Counted from the stretch's first letter, positions 9,305-19,759 are shown. The stretch is DNA of 64,000 nt from Flavobacterium jejuense (GCF_006491595.2 NZ_VEVQ02000001.1:496001-560000), one strand, 5' to 3'. Translations and numbers: made by a program. The notes: a model not told the origin generated them from the sequence alone.

Positions 9305-12300
9305 ATGAGTAAATCATTAATTTTTATTATTTCTTTATTTTCATTTCAGTTTATTATTGGTCAAAATATTACTGGTAAAGTGATTGATAATAAAGGACCT
9401 CTTATTGGTGTTTCTGTCCTTATTAAGGGAACCTCTATTGGTACACAAACAGATTTTGATGGAAATTATAAATTAGTAAACGTAAAACCAGGAAGTGTAT
9501 TAGTTTTTAGTTATTTAGGCTATAAATCACAAGAAATTACAGTTGCTAACACTACTACTATTGATGTAGTTTTAGAAGAAGATATTAATAATTTAGCAGA
9601 GGTGGTAGTTAATATTGGTTATGCAGTGAAAAAGAAAAGCTTAGTAACAGGTGCTATATCAAGTATAGATGTAGGTGATATTCAAGGTTCATCATCGCAA
9701 CGTGTAGAACAAGTTTTACAAGGTAAAACGTCTGGTGTTACCGTTGTTTCAAGTTCTGGTTCACCAGGATCTGGAGCAAAAATTAGAATTAGAGGTGTTG
9801 GATCAAATGGTAATGTTGATCCCTTATATATAGTAGATGGGATGAAGGTAAGTTCAATAGATAACATTTCTCCTAATGATATTTCTAATGTTGAAGTGTT
9901 GAAAGATGCAGCTTCTACAGCTATTTATGGTACACAAGGTGCAAATGGTATTGTTATTATTACCACAAAACAAGGAAAATTAGGAAGTCCAGTTGTTAGT
10001 TATTCTTCTCAAGTTGGAATTCAATCAGTTAGAACAAAAATGGAGTTGATGAATGCGTCTCAATTTGTTACTTATTTTCAAGAAGCAGGTCAAACTCAAA
10101 TTGTTGATAATGGAATTAATACTAATTGGATAGATGCGTTATTTCAAGATGCACTTATGCAAAGACATGATATTAGCTTTTCAGGAGCTAATGAAAAAAC
10201 ATCTTATTATCTATCGGGAACATTTTTTGATCAGAATGGAGTAGTTGGTAATGCTTCTGATTATAAAAGATATACTTTAAGATCGAATATTAAAAGTGAA
10301 ATGAACGATTGGTTAGAAGTAGGAGCAAATATCAACTATTCAGTAATTGGTACCTCACCTATAACAGAGGATGATTCGTTTCGTGGTGTGGTAAACAATG
10401 CATTACTTATTGACCCATTAACACCTGTAATTTATTCAGGAAATTTACCTCAAAATGCGGTTGATGGATTGGCTAACGGTACTGCAATGACAGATCAATA
10501 TGGTAACGTTTATGGATATCCAACCTATTCAACAGGTGAGGTTATAAATCCTGTTGGAGCTGCCAACTATAATTTTAGAGGAAGTATTGATACAGATAAA
10601 ATTTTAGGAACTATTTATGCTAAATTAAGATTAGCAAAGGGCTTAAGTTTTACTTCACGATTAGGGTATGAAAGAACAAATACTTTTGATAATAGATGGA
10701 CTCCTATCTATTATGTATCATCTGAAGCTCAGAATTCTACTGTTACTTTGAATAATAGAATTTCAAGACAGACAAGATGGCAATGGGAAAATTTTGCTAT
10801 TTATTCTAAAGGTATTGGAAATCATAATTTAACGGCTTTATTGGGTTATTCAGCAGAAAAATGGAAAAATCCATTTTACATTTTACGTGGATCAGATTTA
10901 CCTGCACAATCTGACCAGTTTGCCTACTTTGATTATTCTAATAGAGATAATGATGTTATTGGTGGTGGTGTTACACAAAGAGTAGGAACTTCTTTTTTTG
11001 GTAGACTTTCTTATGATTATATGGGTAAATATTTGTTAGAGACTTCATACCGTGCTGATGCATCTAGTTTTTTTCCTACCAATAAAAAAACAGCTTATTT
11101 TCCTGCAGCCTCAGCAGGATGGATTGTTTCTAGAGAAAGCTTTTTAGAAGATAATAAAATATTGAATTATTTAAAAATAAGATGTAGTTGGGGACAAAAC
11201 GGTAGTGATAATAATTTAAATACTTATATTAGTAATTTAGTATTTCAATCTGTAGCGCAGGAAACGGGTAATACAGTTCCAATTGTCTATCAAGGACAAA
11301 CTGGAGTAACTGCTGGAAATTTAGCAAATCGTGATTTAGAATGGGAGCGTTCAGAACAAATTGATTTTGGTTTTGATTTGCGTGCATTAAATAATAAGTT
11401 AAACTTCTCAATGGATTACTATGTTAAAACAACAAAAAATTTACTTCTTAATAATGGAAATATTATTGCACCACCATCATTAGGTGTAGGTGTTCCAGCT
11501 ATTAATGCAGGTACAGTTCAAAACAAAGGTTTAGAGTTTGAAATAGGCTATAATAATCAAACGGATGGTGGTTTTAGTTATGGTCTTAATCTTAATTTCT
11601 CTACATTACATAATGAAGTTACTCAAATTAACTATGTTGGTGATGATGGTTTTATCATTGGAGCTACTGCACCTCAAAATAATGACGGTATTACTCGCTT
11701 TAAAAAAGGAGAACCTATTTGGTATTTCTATGGATATAAAACAGATGGAATTAATCCAAATACAGGTGAAATAAATATTGTTGATACGGATGGAATACCT
11801 GGAATAACATCAAATGATAAAACTAATATTGGTTCTCCTCATCCTGATTATCTTTTCGGTGGAAATTTTGATTTTGGTTATAAAGGTTTCACTTTAATGA
11901 TTAGATTTCAAGGTACATATGGGAATGATATTTTTGCAGCTTATCACCAACCTTCAAGACCAATCACTAACAAACCTATAGAGTTTTTCGATGGAAGATG
12001 GACACAACCAGGAGATATTGCTAGTTATCCAGCTGCTCAATATGCATCTTCAGCTTATGATACCGATTTAGTTGTTCAAGACGGTTCTTATTTGAGAATT
12101 AAACAAATACAATTAGGTTATAATTTTTCAAATGAAATTTCTAAAAAATTAAAATTAAGTAAACTTAGGACATATGTATCTCTAGATGACTATTTTACAT
12201 TTACTAAATACAATGGATTAGATCCAGAATCTGGAAGTTTTTCAGATAATAGTATAGGCGTTGATAGAGGATTTTACCCAATTCCAGCTAAATTATTAAT

Positions 12301-12322
12301 TGGTCTAGCAATTGAGTTTTAA
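9305..12322 (+). CDS. susC: SusC/RagA-family TonB-dependent outer-membrane transporter
   Basis: The signal peptide ends near IIGQ (residue 20). An N-terminal CarboxypepD_reg-like domain (GKVIDNKGPLIGVSVLIKGTSIGTQTDFDG) is followed by a plug domain (VEQVLQGKTSGVTVVSSSGSPGS, then IRGVGSNGNVDPLYIVDG, then IEVLKDAASTAIYG-like). The rest is a beta-barrel ending in the aromatic-terminated LIGLAIEF. At 1005 residues it has the normal family length. It forms the channel of a SusCD complex importing glycans or peptides with TonB energy. The susD-like partner follows after 135 bases. No polysaccharide-degrading enzymes are next to it, so the substrate cannot be read from context. Confidence 0.95.
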   Translation: MSKSLIFIISLFSFQFIIGQNITGKVIDNKGPLIGVSVLIKGTSIGTQTDFDGNYKLVNVKPGSVLVFSYLGYKSQEITVANTTTIDVVLEEDINNLAEVVVNIGYAVKKKSLVTGAISSIDVGDIQGSSSQRVEQVLQGKTSGVTVVSSSGSPGSGAKIRIRGVGSNGNVDPLYIVDGMKVSSIDNISPNDISNVEVLKDAASTAIYGTQGANGIVIITTKQGKLGSPVVSYSSQVGIQSVRTKMELMNASQFVTYFQEAGQTQIVDNGINTNWIDALFQDALMQRHDISFSGANEKTSYYLSGTFFDQNGVVGNASDYKRYTLRSNIKSEMNDWLEVGANINYSVIGTSPITEDDSFRGVVNNALLIDPLTPVIYSGNLPQNAVDGLANGTAMTDQYGNVYGYPTYSTGEVINPVGAANYNFRGSIDTDKILGTIYAKLRLAKGLSFTSRLGYERTNTFDNRWTPIYYVSSEAQNSTVTLNNRISRQTRWQWENFAIYSKGIGNHNLTALLGYSAEKWKNPFYILRGSDLPAQSDQFAYFDYSNRDNDVIGGGVTQRVGTSFFGRLSYDYMGKYLLETSYRADASSFFPTNKKTAYFPAASAGWIVSRESFLEDNKILNYLKIRCSWGQNGSDNNLNTYISNLVFQSVAQETGNTVPIVYQGQTGVTAGNLANRDLEWERSEQIDFGFDLRALNNKLNFSMDYYVKTTKNLLLNNGNIIAPPSLGVGVPAINAGTVQNKGLEFEIGYNNQTDGGFSYGLNLNFSTLHNEVTQINYVGDDGFIIGATAPQNNDGITRFKKGEPIWYFYGYKTDGINPNTGEINIVDTDGIPGITSNDKTNIGSPHPDYLFGGNFDFGYKGFTLMIRFQGTYGNDIFAAYHQPSRPITNKPIEFFDGRWTQPGDIASYPAAQYASSAYDTDLVVQDGSYLRIKQIQLGYNFSNEISKKLKLSKLRTYVSLDDYFTFTKYNGLDPESGSFSDNSIGVDRGFYPIPAKLLIGLAIEF

Positions 12323-12457
12323 AACATGAAATAGCTATAAAAAACTTATTTTTTTAAACTCACAACTAATATAAATTATTTGAATTGTGAATTGAATAAT
12401 TGTAAAAAAATAAAGTTGTTTTTATAGAAAATTAGAAATAAATAAATAATTATTGAT

Positions 12458-13993
12458 ATGAAAAAAATTATAAATATTATTGGAATACTTTTATTAAGTA
12501 CATCATGTAATTCTGAATTCACAGAAGTTGAACCTATAGGAGTATTAGAAAGTGATACTTTTTTTGATACTGAAACTAATACTGAAAAAGCATTAATCGG
12601 TTTGTATGACATGATGCAATTTAATAATGGCGTAGATTGGAGTAGTGCTTTCTTCTTAAAATTATTGCCAGGGGATGAAGCAAATGCTGGTGGGGGAAGT
12701 GATGCAGATCAAAAGCAATTACAGGAAGTTGATGATTATGTTAATATCTCTGTTTCTAATCCTACAATTGAATCTGTGTGGAATAAATACTATAGAACAA
12801 TTGCCTTAGCTAATACAATTATTATTGAAGTAGAAAAAAGAAACTTAAACAATAAAACTTTTGCATTGGCTGAAGCAAAGTTTATGAGAGCTTGGTGTTA
12901 TTTTGAGTTAACTACTATGTGGGGAGCCGTACCTTTACGTTTAGAGAATCCTAAAGAAATCAGTCCAGAAGCTTTTGCAAAACCCAAAAGTTCGAGGGCA
13001 GAAATATATGTACAGATTGAATCAGACTTAACTGATGCTATAAACGGTTTACCAGATAAAAGTACTCTAACGGGAATTAATAATAATTTTAGGGTTTCTA
13101 AAGGTACAGCTCAGGCTTTATTAGGTAAAGTGTTAGTTTTTCAAGAGAGATATAATGAAGCTATTCCTTATTTTGAAGCTGTAATTTCAAATCCAGCACA
13201 TGATTTAGAACCAAATGTAAGTGAAGTTTGGAGAGCAAGTTCTGAGTTTGGTATAGAATCTTTATTTGAAATAGGTTATATTAGTACTAGTGCAAATGAT
13301 TGGAATAATTTTAATTGGGGAGGTCGTACTGAAAACAATATACATGTTCAATTAATGGGACCTCGTGGCGATGGATACTTCGATTTAACGGGAACTGGTC
13401 TTATTAATGGTTGGGGGTTCAATTTACCTTCTGCAAAAATTATTTCTGCATTTGAAACTGCAGGAGATATTAATCGTAAAGCAGCAACATTAATGACAGA
13501 AGCTGAACTTAATGCTGTAGGAGGAAGCCTAACAGGTTTACCCTGGGATTATGAAGGTGCTATCCGAACTAAGTACGCTACTCGTGCTGAAGAAACATCT
13601 CCAGATGGAACGGTTCGAGAATTAAATTATGGTACAAATTGGAGACTTTTTAGAATGGCAGAAGTTCTTTTGTTAGCTTCTGAAGCTTATAATAAGGTAG
13701 GTCTAGACGAAAATGCTAGAACTGAACTAAATAAAATAAGACAAAGAGCAGGACTTTCTGATGTGTCTTCAACTTTATCAGGTACAAACTTATTTGATGC
13801 AATAGTTAATGAAAAATTTTTAGAATTATCTTTTGAAGGCCAACGCTTTTGGGATTTAGTAAGATGGGGAAGAGCAAGTGTAGAATTATCTACTTATGGA
13901 TATACCTCAAAAAATGATTTATTTCCAATTCCAGCTTCTGAAATTGCCAAAAATATAGCTTTACAGCCATCTGATCAAAATCCAGGATACTAA
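12458..13993 (+). CDS. susD: SusD/RagB-family nutrient-binding lipoprotein
   Basis: The lipoprotein signal ends in LLLSTSCNSEF. The SusD fold is indicated by the N-terminal FFDTETNTEKALIGLYDMM, the TPR-like helices (ALANTIIIEVEKRNLNNKTFALAEAKFMRAWCYFELTTMWG) and the C-terminal signatures ELNKIRQRAGL, EKFLELSFEGQRFWDLVRWG and LFPIPASEI. It caps the SusC barrel outside the cell and captures substrate. A hairpin terminator follows at 14052. Confidence 0.95.
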   Translation: MKKIINIIGILLLSTSCNSEFTEVEPIGVLESDTFFDTETNTEKALIGLYDMMQFNNGVDWSSAFFLKLLPGDEANAGGGSDADQKQLQEVDDYVNISVSNPTIESVWNKYYRTIALANTIIIEVEKRNLNNKTFALAEAKFMRAWCYFELTTMWGAVPLRLENPKEISPEAFAKPKSSRAEIYVQIESDLTDAINGLPDKSTLTGINNNFRVSKGTAQALLGKVLVFQERYNEAIPYFEAVISNPAHDLEPNVSEVWRASSEFGIESLFEIGYISTSANDWNNFNWGGRTENNIHVQLMGPRGDGYFDLTGTGLINGWGFNLPSAKIISAFETAGDINRKAATLMTEAELNAVGGSLTGLPWDYEGAIRTKYATRAEETSPDGTVRELNYGTNWRLFRMAEVLLLASEAYNKVGLDENARTELNKIRQRAGLSDVSSTLSGTNLFDAIVNEKFLELSFEGQRFWDLVRWGRASVELSTYGYTSKNDLFPIPASEIAKNIALQPSDQNPGY

Positions 13994-14051
13994 TTTTAGT
14001 TTAGATAAAATATTCTTTTATAAGAAAGTTAAGTTAGTTATTTTAATTATT

Positions 14052-14077
14052 TGTTGGAGTTCCTAGGGACTCCAACA
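14052..14077 (+). terminator. Terminator after the susCD-like pair
   Basis: Stem TGTTGGAGT/ACTCCAACA with extra inner G-C pairs, followed by a short T-run, 58 bases after the susD-like stop. Confidence 0.75.
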
Positions 14078-14378
14078 TCATTTTAATACATATATGTCCT
14101 TTAATATGTTTGTATCTAAAAATACATTTTGACGGAAACAGAATAAAGTTTTCACTATTATTTCTCTTTTGTGACAATATAAATCATTTAAAATAAACTT
14201 CATCTTTAAACTTATACTTAATATTTTTTTACTAAACTATTAAATATAACATTTTTTTCATTTTATGATTATTATAATAAGTAACAGAATTGAAATCATA
14301 AATAAATAATGTAATTTTATAGTTAATTTTTATCTTTGACTCAAGATAATCATTTTTAATAAGATTATCCAGCATAAT
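14078..14378. other. Intergenic region with tsaC promoter
   Basis: No gene is seen here. A Bacteroidota -7 box TATCTTTG lies at 14331-14338, 40 bases before the tsaC start; no clear -33 TTG at the usual distance is visible. The rest is featureless AT-rich sequence. Confidence 0.55.
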
Positions 14379-14999
14379 ATGGCCGAATTCATAAGAATAT
14401 ACGAAGATAAACCTAGCGAGACTGCTATTAAAAAAGTAGTTGATGTATTGAGAAATGGAGGTTTAGTTATTTACCCAACAGATACTGTTTATGGGTTAGG
14501 TTGTGATATAACTAATTCTAGAGCTTTAGAGCGTATCGCAAAAATCAAAGGAATTAAACTTGAAAAAGCTAATTTCTCCTTTGTTTGTAGTGATTTGAGT
14601 AATATTTCAGATTATATAAAGCAAATTGATACAGCTACTTTTAAAATTTTAAAAAGAGCACTACCTGGTCCTTATACTTTTATTTTACCAGGTAACAATG
14701 ACTTGCCTAAAGAATTTCGTAAGAAAAAAACTGTTGGTATTCGTGTACCAAATAATAACATAGCCATTCAAATTGTAACGATGTTGGGAAACCCTATAGT
14801 ATCAACATCAATCCGAGATGAGGATGAGGTTCTTGAATATTCAACAGATCCAGAATTAATTTTTGAAAAATGGCAAAATAAAGTTGATATGGTTATAGAT
14901 GGTGGCTACGGTGATAATATTGCTTCCACTATCATTGATCTATCAGGATATGAACCGGAAGTCATTCGTGAAGGAAAAGGGAGTTTGGATATTTTATAA
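14379..14999 (+). CDS. tsaC: Threonylcarbamoyl-AMP synthase (TsaC/Sua5/YrdC family)
   Basis: A YrdC-like fold with the nucleotide/threonine-binding motif GGLVIYPTDTVYGLGCD (about 31-47) and the conserved KxR-like KIKG. Further marks are LPGPYTFIL, KKTVGIRVPNN and PIVSTSIR. It makes threonylcarbamoyl-adenylate for t6A37 modification of ANN-decoding tRNAs. At 206 residues it is the short YrdC form without the Sua5 C-terminal domain. It is followed after 3 bases by a secreted CarboxypepD_reg-like protein, so the two may share a transcript by chance. Confidence 0.9.
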   Translation: MAEFIRIYEDKPSETAIKKVVDVLRNGGLVIYPTDTVYGLGCDITNSRALERIAKIKGIKLEKANFSFVCSDLSNISDYIKQIDTATFKILKRALPGPYTFILPGNNDLPKEFRKKKTVGIRVPNNNIAIQIVTMLGNPIVSTSIRDEDEVLEYSTDPELIFEKWQNKVDMVIDGGYGDNIASTIIDLSGYEPEVIREGKGSLDIL

Positions 15000-15002
15000 C
15001 AT

Positions 15003-16028
15003 ATGAAACAATTGTTTATTTTTTTGGGTTACTTATTTTGTATTACAACAGTATTTTCTCAAATTAAAATTGAAGGTAATGTAACCAACACTAGTAAAGA
15101 AGCTTTATTTGGGGCTTCTGTTTATGTAGATGGAACAACAATAGGAACTGTAACTGATGAAAATGGGTTTTTTAGCTTGACCATTCCTTCAAACATTAAC
15201 TCCGTATTAGTTTTTAGTTACTTTGGTTATAGCACAAAATATCAAGATATTAGTCCTAAGCTGACAAGAATTAATACAGTTTTAATCGAAGATGTTAAAG
15301 AATTAAAAGAAGTTGTTGTCCAACAAAATCGATTTTCTAGAAAGCAAATGCTTCAATTGTTTAGAGAACAATTTTTAGGTACAAATAAGGCAGGCTCAAA
15401 TTGTGTAATTGAGAATGAAGATGAGTTATACTTTGATTATGATAATAAAAGTTTTGTTTTTAAAGCCTACTCGGATAAACCATTGCTTATTTCTAATGCT
15501 TATTTAAGTTATAAAATTCAATTTCAATTGGTTGATTTTGAATGTGAATTTTATAAACTTAGTATAAATTCGAGTGATATCTTAAGTGCTTTATACGCAG
15601 GAACTTCTTTTTTTACTGATATTGATACTGATAAGAAATATTTAAAGCGACGTGAAAAATCGTATGAAGGATCATCGTTACAATTTTTTAGAAATTTAGT
15701 GTCCAATAAATGGGGTAAAGATGATTTTCTTCTGTTTGAAGGAAGTTTTATGACAAACCCTACGGAACATTTCAAAGTAACAATTGAAAAGGAAGGAATT
15801 TATAAGATAAACGTAACTAAACAACCAAAAAAATTCAATAAAAAAGGTTTTATTGCAGCCTTTAATATACTTCATGATAAAAAAGAACAATCAAAAATAA
15901 CTTTCTTCACCAATACTTTTTACGTTGATTCATATGGATTGTTTTCAGAATATGATAAAATTTACTTTTCAGGAGATATTACCAAAAGGAAAGTAGGAGA
16001 CATGTTACCTTCAAACTACGGTTTGTAA
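15003..16028 (+). CDS. Secreted carboxypeptidase-regulatory-like domain protein
   Basis: The signal peptide ends near TVFSQ (residue about 20). Residues about 20-100 form a CarboxypepD_reg-like domain (GNVTNTSKEALFGASVYVDGTTIGTVTDENGFF, then LVFSYFGYSTKYQDI). After the linker VLIEDVKELKEVVVQ, the last 230 residues form a domain seen also in the next gene. That domain starts at RFSRKQMLQLFREQFLG and ends in KIYFSGDITKRKVGDMLPSNYGL. The layout resembles a TonB-receptor N-terminus joined to a soluble C-terminal domain, with no plug or barrel. Function unknown. Confidence 0.75.
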   Translation: MKQLFIFLGYLFCITTVFSQIKIEGNVTNTSKEALFGASVYVDGTTIGTVTDENGFFSLTIPSNINSVLVFSYFGYSTKYQDISPKLTRINTVLIEDVKELKEVVVQQNRFSRKQMLQLFREQFLGTNKAGSNCVIENEDELYFDYDNKSFVFKAYSDKPLLISNAYLSYKIQFQLVDFECEFYKLSINSSDILSALYAGTSFFTDIDTDKKYLKRREKSYEGSSLQFFRNLVSNKWGKDDFLLFEGSFMTNPTEHFKVTIEKEGIYKINVTKQPKKFNKKGFIAAFNILHDKKEQSKITFFTNTFYVDSYGLFSEYDKIYFSGDITKRKVGDMLPSNYGL

Positions 16029-16038
16029 AACTGAAATA

Positions 16039-17060
16039 ATGAAATATATTTTTACTATTATTTTTGTTAGCTTTTACACTTCTTTTTTAGCACAAATAGA
16101 AGTAAATGGTACTGTTTTAGACATAAATAATAATCCCTTATCGAATGTTGCTATTTATGTAAATGGAACAACATTAGGAACTACTTCAGATTTTGAAGGT
16201 AAATTTACTTTAATCTTACCAAGTAAATTAAATACTTATATTGTAGTTAGTTATGTAGGTTATAAACCACAATATTTTATTATTGAAGAGAGTAGTTTTC
16301 AGTTGAATGTAATACTTGAAGAGGATAGAATTGAATTAAGAGAAGTTACTTTAGATAAAACTAGATTTTCAAGGGAACAACTTCTTCAATTGTTTAAAGA
16401 ACTGTTTTTAGGTAATACAGAGCAGGATTAAATTGTTTAATTACTAATGAGGATGATTTGTATTTTAAATATGATGAAGAAAACTATATTTTTGATGCTT
16501 TTTCAGATAGACCTTTACATATAGAAAATAAGTATTTAGGGTATAACATTGAGTATAATTTACTCAATTTTCAGTGTAATTTAGTTAAGCTTAGTGCCGA
16601 TTATAAAAATGTTTCTAGTTCTATTTTTGGAGGTACTTCTGTTTTTACGGATGTTGATTCTTCTGACGAAAAATTAGAGAGAAGAAAAATATCATATTAT
16701 GGATCAACTTTACATTTATTTAGAACAATGGTAGAAGGAAAATGGTTAAATGACCAGTATGCCTATTTTAATGATGCTTATATTATAAATCCAAAGCAAC
16801 ATTTTAAAATTAGTAAATTGTCATATAGTCAATATAAAATTCTTATTACACCTCAAAACAAACCAAATCGTAAAAATGATTTTATTACAGAATTTGGAAT
16901 TTTATATAATAAAAAAGAACATTCAAAAGTTTTTTTCTACACTACTAATTTTACCATTGATAATTTTGGATTGCATTCTGATTATGACAAAATTTATTTT
17001 TCTGGAGACATTTCCAAAAGAAAAGTTGGTGATATGCTACCTTCAAATTATGGCTTATAA
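16039..17060 (+). pseudogene. Paralogue of the preceding gene, broken by a one-base frameshift
   Basis: The first part (16039-16431) encodes a signal peptide and a CarboxypepD_reg-like domain through LLQLFKELFLGNTE and then stops. The rest continues in another frame through the end at 17060 with the same final residues as the neighbour (GDISKRKVGDMLPSNYGL). Aligning to the intact paralogue places a single missing base near 16418-16424. The second frame then reads AGLNCLITNEDDLYFKYDEE, matching AGSNCVIENEDELYFDYDN. The downstream part is otherwise undamaged, so the mutation is recent or is a sequencing error. Confidence 0.85.
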
Positions 17061-17104
17061 AAAAAGTGCTTCTATATGAAGCACTTGACTATATTATATA
17101 TTTT

Positions 17105-17680
17105 TTATTTCCCTAAAAGTCTTTTCTTAAGCGTTCTATCAACTGCTCTTTCTTCTAACCAAATACCGAAAAGTGCTCTTCTAAAATCCAATCCTTCAAT
17201 TTCACCAGTCAATTTATCATTGATGAATACATAAGTTTTTACATCTTCTTTCGAATATACAAACTCAACATATCCTTTTTCAGTAACTGTTTCAAATAAA
17301 GACATAAATTTCGTCATTCTATCTCTAAGAGGCTCTAAATCACCCTTGTAAGACTTCTCTATACCTTCTTCAATAGCTTTAATTAATTTTTCTCTTGTTA
17401 CAAGAGAAGAAGTAACATAAAGTCTAGTTGCTATGGTTTCATCAGAATCTAGAATTTCATCAGCATTATCTGTTTTCTCTATAAGGTATAATGCTTGAAC
17501 ATATAAATTAATCCACATCTTATCTCTTATACCATAGCCATTGAGAACTAATTTAGTTTTACCACCAGTATCTCTTACCTTAATGTGTTTTTTAATTTTT
17601 ATTCCATCTACATCTAAGTCATCTTGAGAATATGACATAACGCTTATTAGAAAAGCTAATAACAAAATAAATTTTTTCAT
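17105..17680 (-). CDS. Secreted chalcone-isomerase-like domain protein
   Basis: The signal peptide MKKFILLLAFLISVMSYSQ precedes a compact domain of about 170 residues. It has the pattern VDGIKIKKHIKV, LVLNGYGIRDKMWINLYVQALYL, then IEEGIEKSY and FRRALFGIWL. This matches bacterial CHI-like (chalcone_3) proteins. Relatives have the fold but usually no flavonoid substrate and may bind fatty acids or haem-like ligands. It is probably periplasmic and is a single-gene unit. Confidence 0.75.
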   Translation of the reverse strand: MKKFILLLAFLISVMSYSQDDLDVDGIKIKKHIKVRDTGGKTKLVLNGYGIRDKMWINLYVQALYLIEKTDNADEILDSDETIATRLYVTSSLVTREKLIKAIEEGIEKSYKGDLEPLRDRMTKFMSLFETVTEKGYVEFVYSKEDVKTYVFINDKLTGEIEGLDFRRALFGIWLEERAVDRTLKKRLLGK

Positions 17681-17794
17681 AAATTTAAAAAATTAGGGTT
17701 GCAAAATTAATTAAATAATAATAAAGATAACATTTTTTTGTCAAAGAATGATATATTATTATTTAAAATGTACACAAAAGTAGTGCCAAAAATA

Positions 17795-17829
17795 AAAAGA
17801 CATAGTATTTGTTCAATACTATGTCTTTT
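17795..17829. terminator. Terminator downstream of the OmpA-like gene
   Basis: Perfect stem AAAAGACATAGTATT/AATACTATGTCTTTT with a 5-base loop, 28 bases beyond the stop of the minus-strand OmpA gene. Confidence 0.85.
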
Positions 17830-17856
17830 AAAAAAACTCATAAAATGAGTGTGATA

Positions 17857-18693
17857 TTATTTAGCTTCTAAATTTTTCATTTCTTTTTCAATCATATCAT
17901 AAAACTGATCGATTTTTGGTAAAATGATAATTTTTGTTCTTCTGTTTTTACTACGATTTTCTGGAGTATCATTTTCAACCAAAGGAACGTAATAACTTCT
18001 ACCAGCAGGGATAAGCTGTTTTGGATCAACTCCTAATTCATTTTGTAATACTCTTACAATTGATGTAGCTCTTTTAACAGATAAATCCCAGTTGTCAAGT
18101 AATACTGTACTTTTAATTGGAACATTATCAGTATGACCTTCTACCATACATTCAAAATCTGGCTTACTGTTGACTACTTTAGCTACTTTAGCCAAAACAG
18201 ATTTTGCTCCAGGACTTACTTCATAACTTCCGGATTTAAAAAGAAGGTTATCAGCAATTGATATAAATACAACTCCTTTTTCAACATTTACATTAATATC
18301 TGGATCATTTAAACCTACTTCTTTCTTCAAACTAGTTACCAATGCTAATGTTACACTATCTTTTTTAGTTAAAGCATCTTGTAGCCGTGATATTTTTAAA
18401 TCTTTCTCTTTTAAACTTTCTAGGGATTTTTCTAAATTTTGAGCACCTTTAGTAGTTAAAACGGTTAGTTCTTTTGAACTATTAATTAAATCTGAATTGT
18501 TCTTTTTAAGATATTCCAACTGACTTGCAATTGAAGATTTTTCTGTTAAACAATTATTCAGTTTAACTGTTGCAGAATTTAGCAAATCCTGAATTTCTTT
18601 ATTCTTGCTTTCTAATTCAGTAAATTTTTTCTTAGAAACACAAGAAGATAATGACATTAACACTAATGTACCAACCAAAACGATTTTCTTCAT
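17857..18693 (-). CDS. OmpA-family peptidoglycan-binding lipoprotein
   Basis: The lipoprotein signal ends in LSSCVSKKKF. Residues about 25-115 form a long coiled coil with many Lys/Glu/Asn. The OmpA_C domain spans about 145-265 with FKSGSYEVSPGAKSVLAKVA, the meso-DAP-binding VEGHTDNVPI, LDNWDLSVKRATSIVRVL and the RSKNRRTKIII end. It should tether the outer membrane to peptidoglycan. It ends at the hairpin at 17795. Confidence 0.9.
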   Translation of the reverse strand: MKKIVLVGTLVLMSLSSCVSKKKFTELESKNKEIQDLLNSATVKLNNCLTEKSSIASQLEYLKKNNSDLINSSKELTVLTTKGAQNLEKSLESLKEKDLKISRLQDALTKKDSVTLALVTSLKKEVGLNDPDINVNVEKGVVFISIADNLLFKSGSYEVSPGAKSVLAKVAKVVNSKPDFECMVEGHTDNVPIKSTVLLDNWDLSVKRATSIVRVLQNELGVDPKQLIPAGRSYYVPLVENDTPENRSKNRRTKIIILPKIDQFYDMIEKEMKNLEAK

Positions 18694-18763
18694 AATTCTA
18701 TTATTTTTTTACAAAATTATATACAATTAGGCTTACTTTGAAATTAATATAGCTAAACTATTG

Positions 18764-19759
18764 TTAAAATAATTTAGAAAAAGTGTTTCTTTTTTTTACA
18801 AAATATTGAAAGACTATAGACGAAATCAAAAAATATTTTTTTCTATTAGTTATAGATCTCTTTTTTAAGTATTTAGGTAAAAACCAATAAAATGAAAAAT
18901 GTGCTTTTAATACTGCCCAAAAGTGAACTAGCTTTCCTTGAAATAAGAAATGGACTCCTGCAATACCATCTAAAATTAATCTCAGAAATAAAATAGGTAT
19001 TATTTTCGTTCCAGGAAGGTTTTTTACTAACATAAAAAGAGAATTTCTAAAGTTTAAAAATGTTTTTTTAGGATTTTTTGAGTTTAATGTAGCACCACCT
19101 ACATGATAAACTACTGTTTCCGCACAATATTTGATAGTGTAATCTATATTAAAAGCTCTCCAGCATAAATCAATTTCTTCTTGATGAGCAAAAAAATCTT
19201 CATCAAAGCCATTTAATTTTTTATAGACTTCATTTCTTATAAAAAAACAAGCTCCAGAAGCCCAAAAGATTTCAATCGTAGTGTTATATTGTCCTTTATC
19301 TTCTTCTATACTATCAAAAAGTCGTCCTCTACAAAATGGATAGCCATATTTATCAATATATCCTCCAGCTGCACCTGCATATTCAAAGTATGTTTTGTTT
19401 TTATAATCTAAAATTTTAGGCTGAATTATAGCTGTTTCTGGTTCTTTATTAAATAAATTAATTATAGGTTGTAACCAATTTTCAGTAGCTTCGATATCAC
19501 TATTTACTAAAGCTAAATAAGGTTCTTTAATTGACCTCAAACCTTCATTGTAGCCTTTGGCGAAGCCAAAATTACCAGTATTTTTTATTATACTAACTGA
19601 TGGGAATTCTTTTTCTAAAACGATTATAGAATCATCAGTTGAGGCATTATCAATGACATAAATATTAGCCTCTTTTGAAAATGAAATTATTGAAGGTAAA
19701 AATTGTCTTAAAAGATTTGAACCATTCCAGTTTAGTATAACTACTGCTATTTTTTTCAT
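18764..19759 (-). CDS. Family 2 glycosyltransferase
   Basis: A GT-A fold begins at the N-terminus with KIAVVILNWNGSNLLRQFLPSI. Nucleotide-sugar motifs are YVIDNASTDDS, NFGFAKGYNEGL and LALVNSDIEAT (DxD-like NSD). The acceptor-side WASGACFFIRNEVYKKLNGFDEDFFAHQEEIDLCWR follows. This is the rhamnosyltransferase-like GT2 group that builds cell-surface polysaccharide. The C-terminus has a weak amphipathic/membrane-associated segment. Its start overlaps the preceding gene's stop by 4 bases, so the two are co-translated. Confidence 0.9.
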   Translation of the reverse strand: MKKIAVVILNWNGSNLLRQFLPSIISFSKEANIYVIDNASTDDSIIVLEKEFPSVSIIKNTGNFGFAKGYNEGLRSIKEPYLALVNSDIEATENWLQPIINLFNKEPETAIIQPKILDYKNKTYFEYAGAAGGYIDKYGYPFCRGRLFDSIEEDKGQYNTTIEIFWASGACFFIRNEVYKKLNGFDEDFFAHQEEIDLCWRAFNIDYTIKYCAETVVYHVGGATLNSKNPKKTFLNFRNSLFMLVKNLPGTKIIPILFLRLILDGIAGVHFLFQGKLVHFWAVLKAHFSFYWFLPKYLKKRSITNRKKYFLISSIVFQYFVKKRNTFSKLF

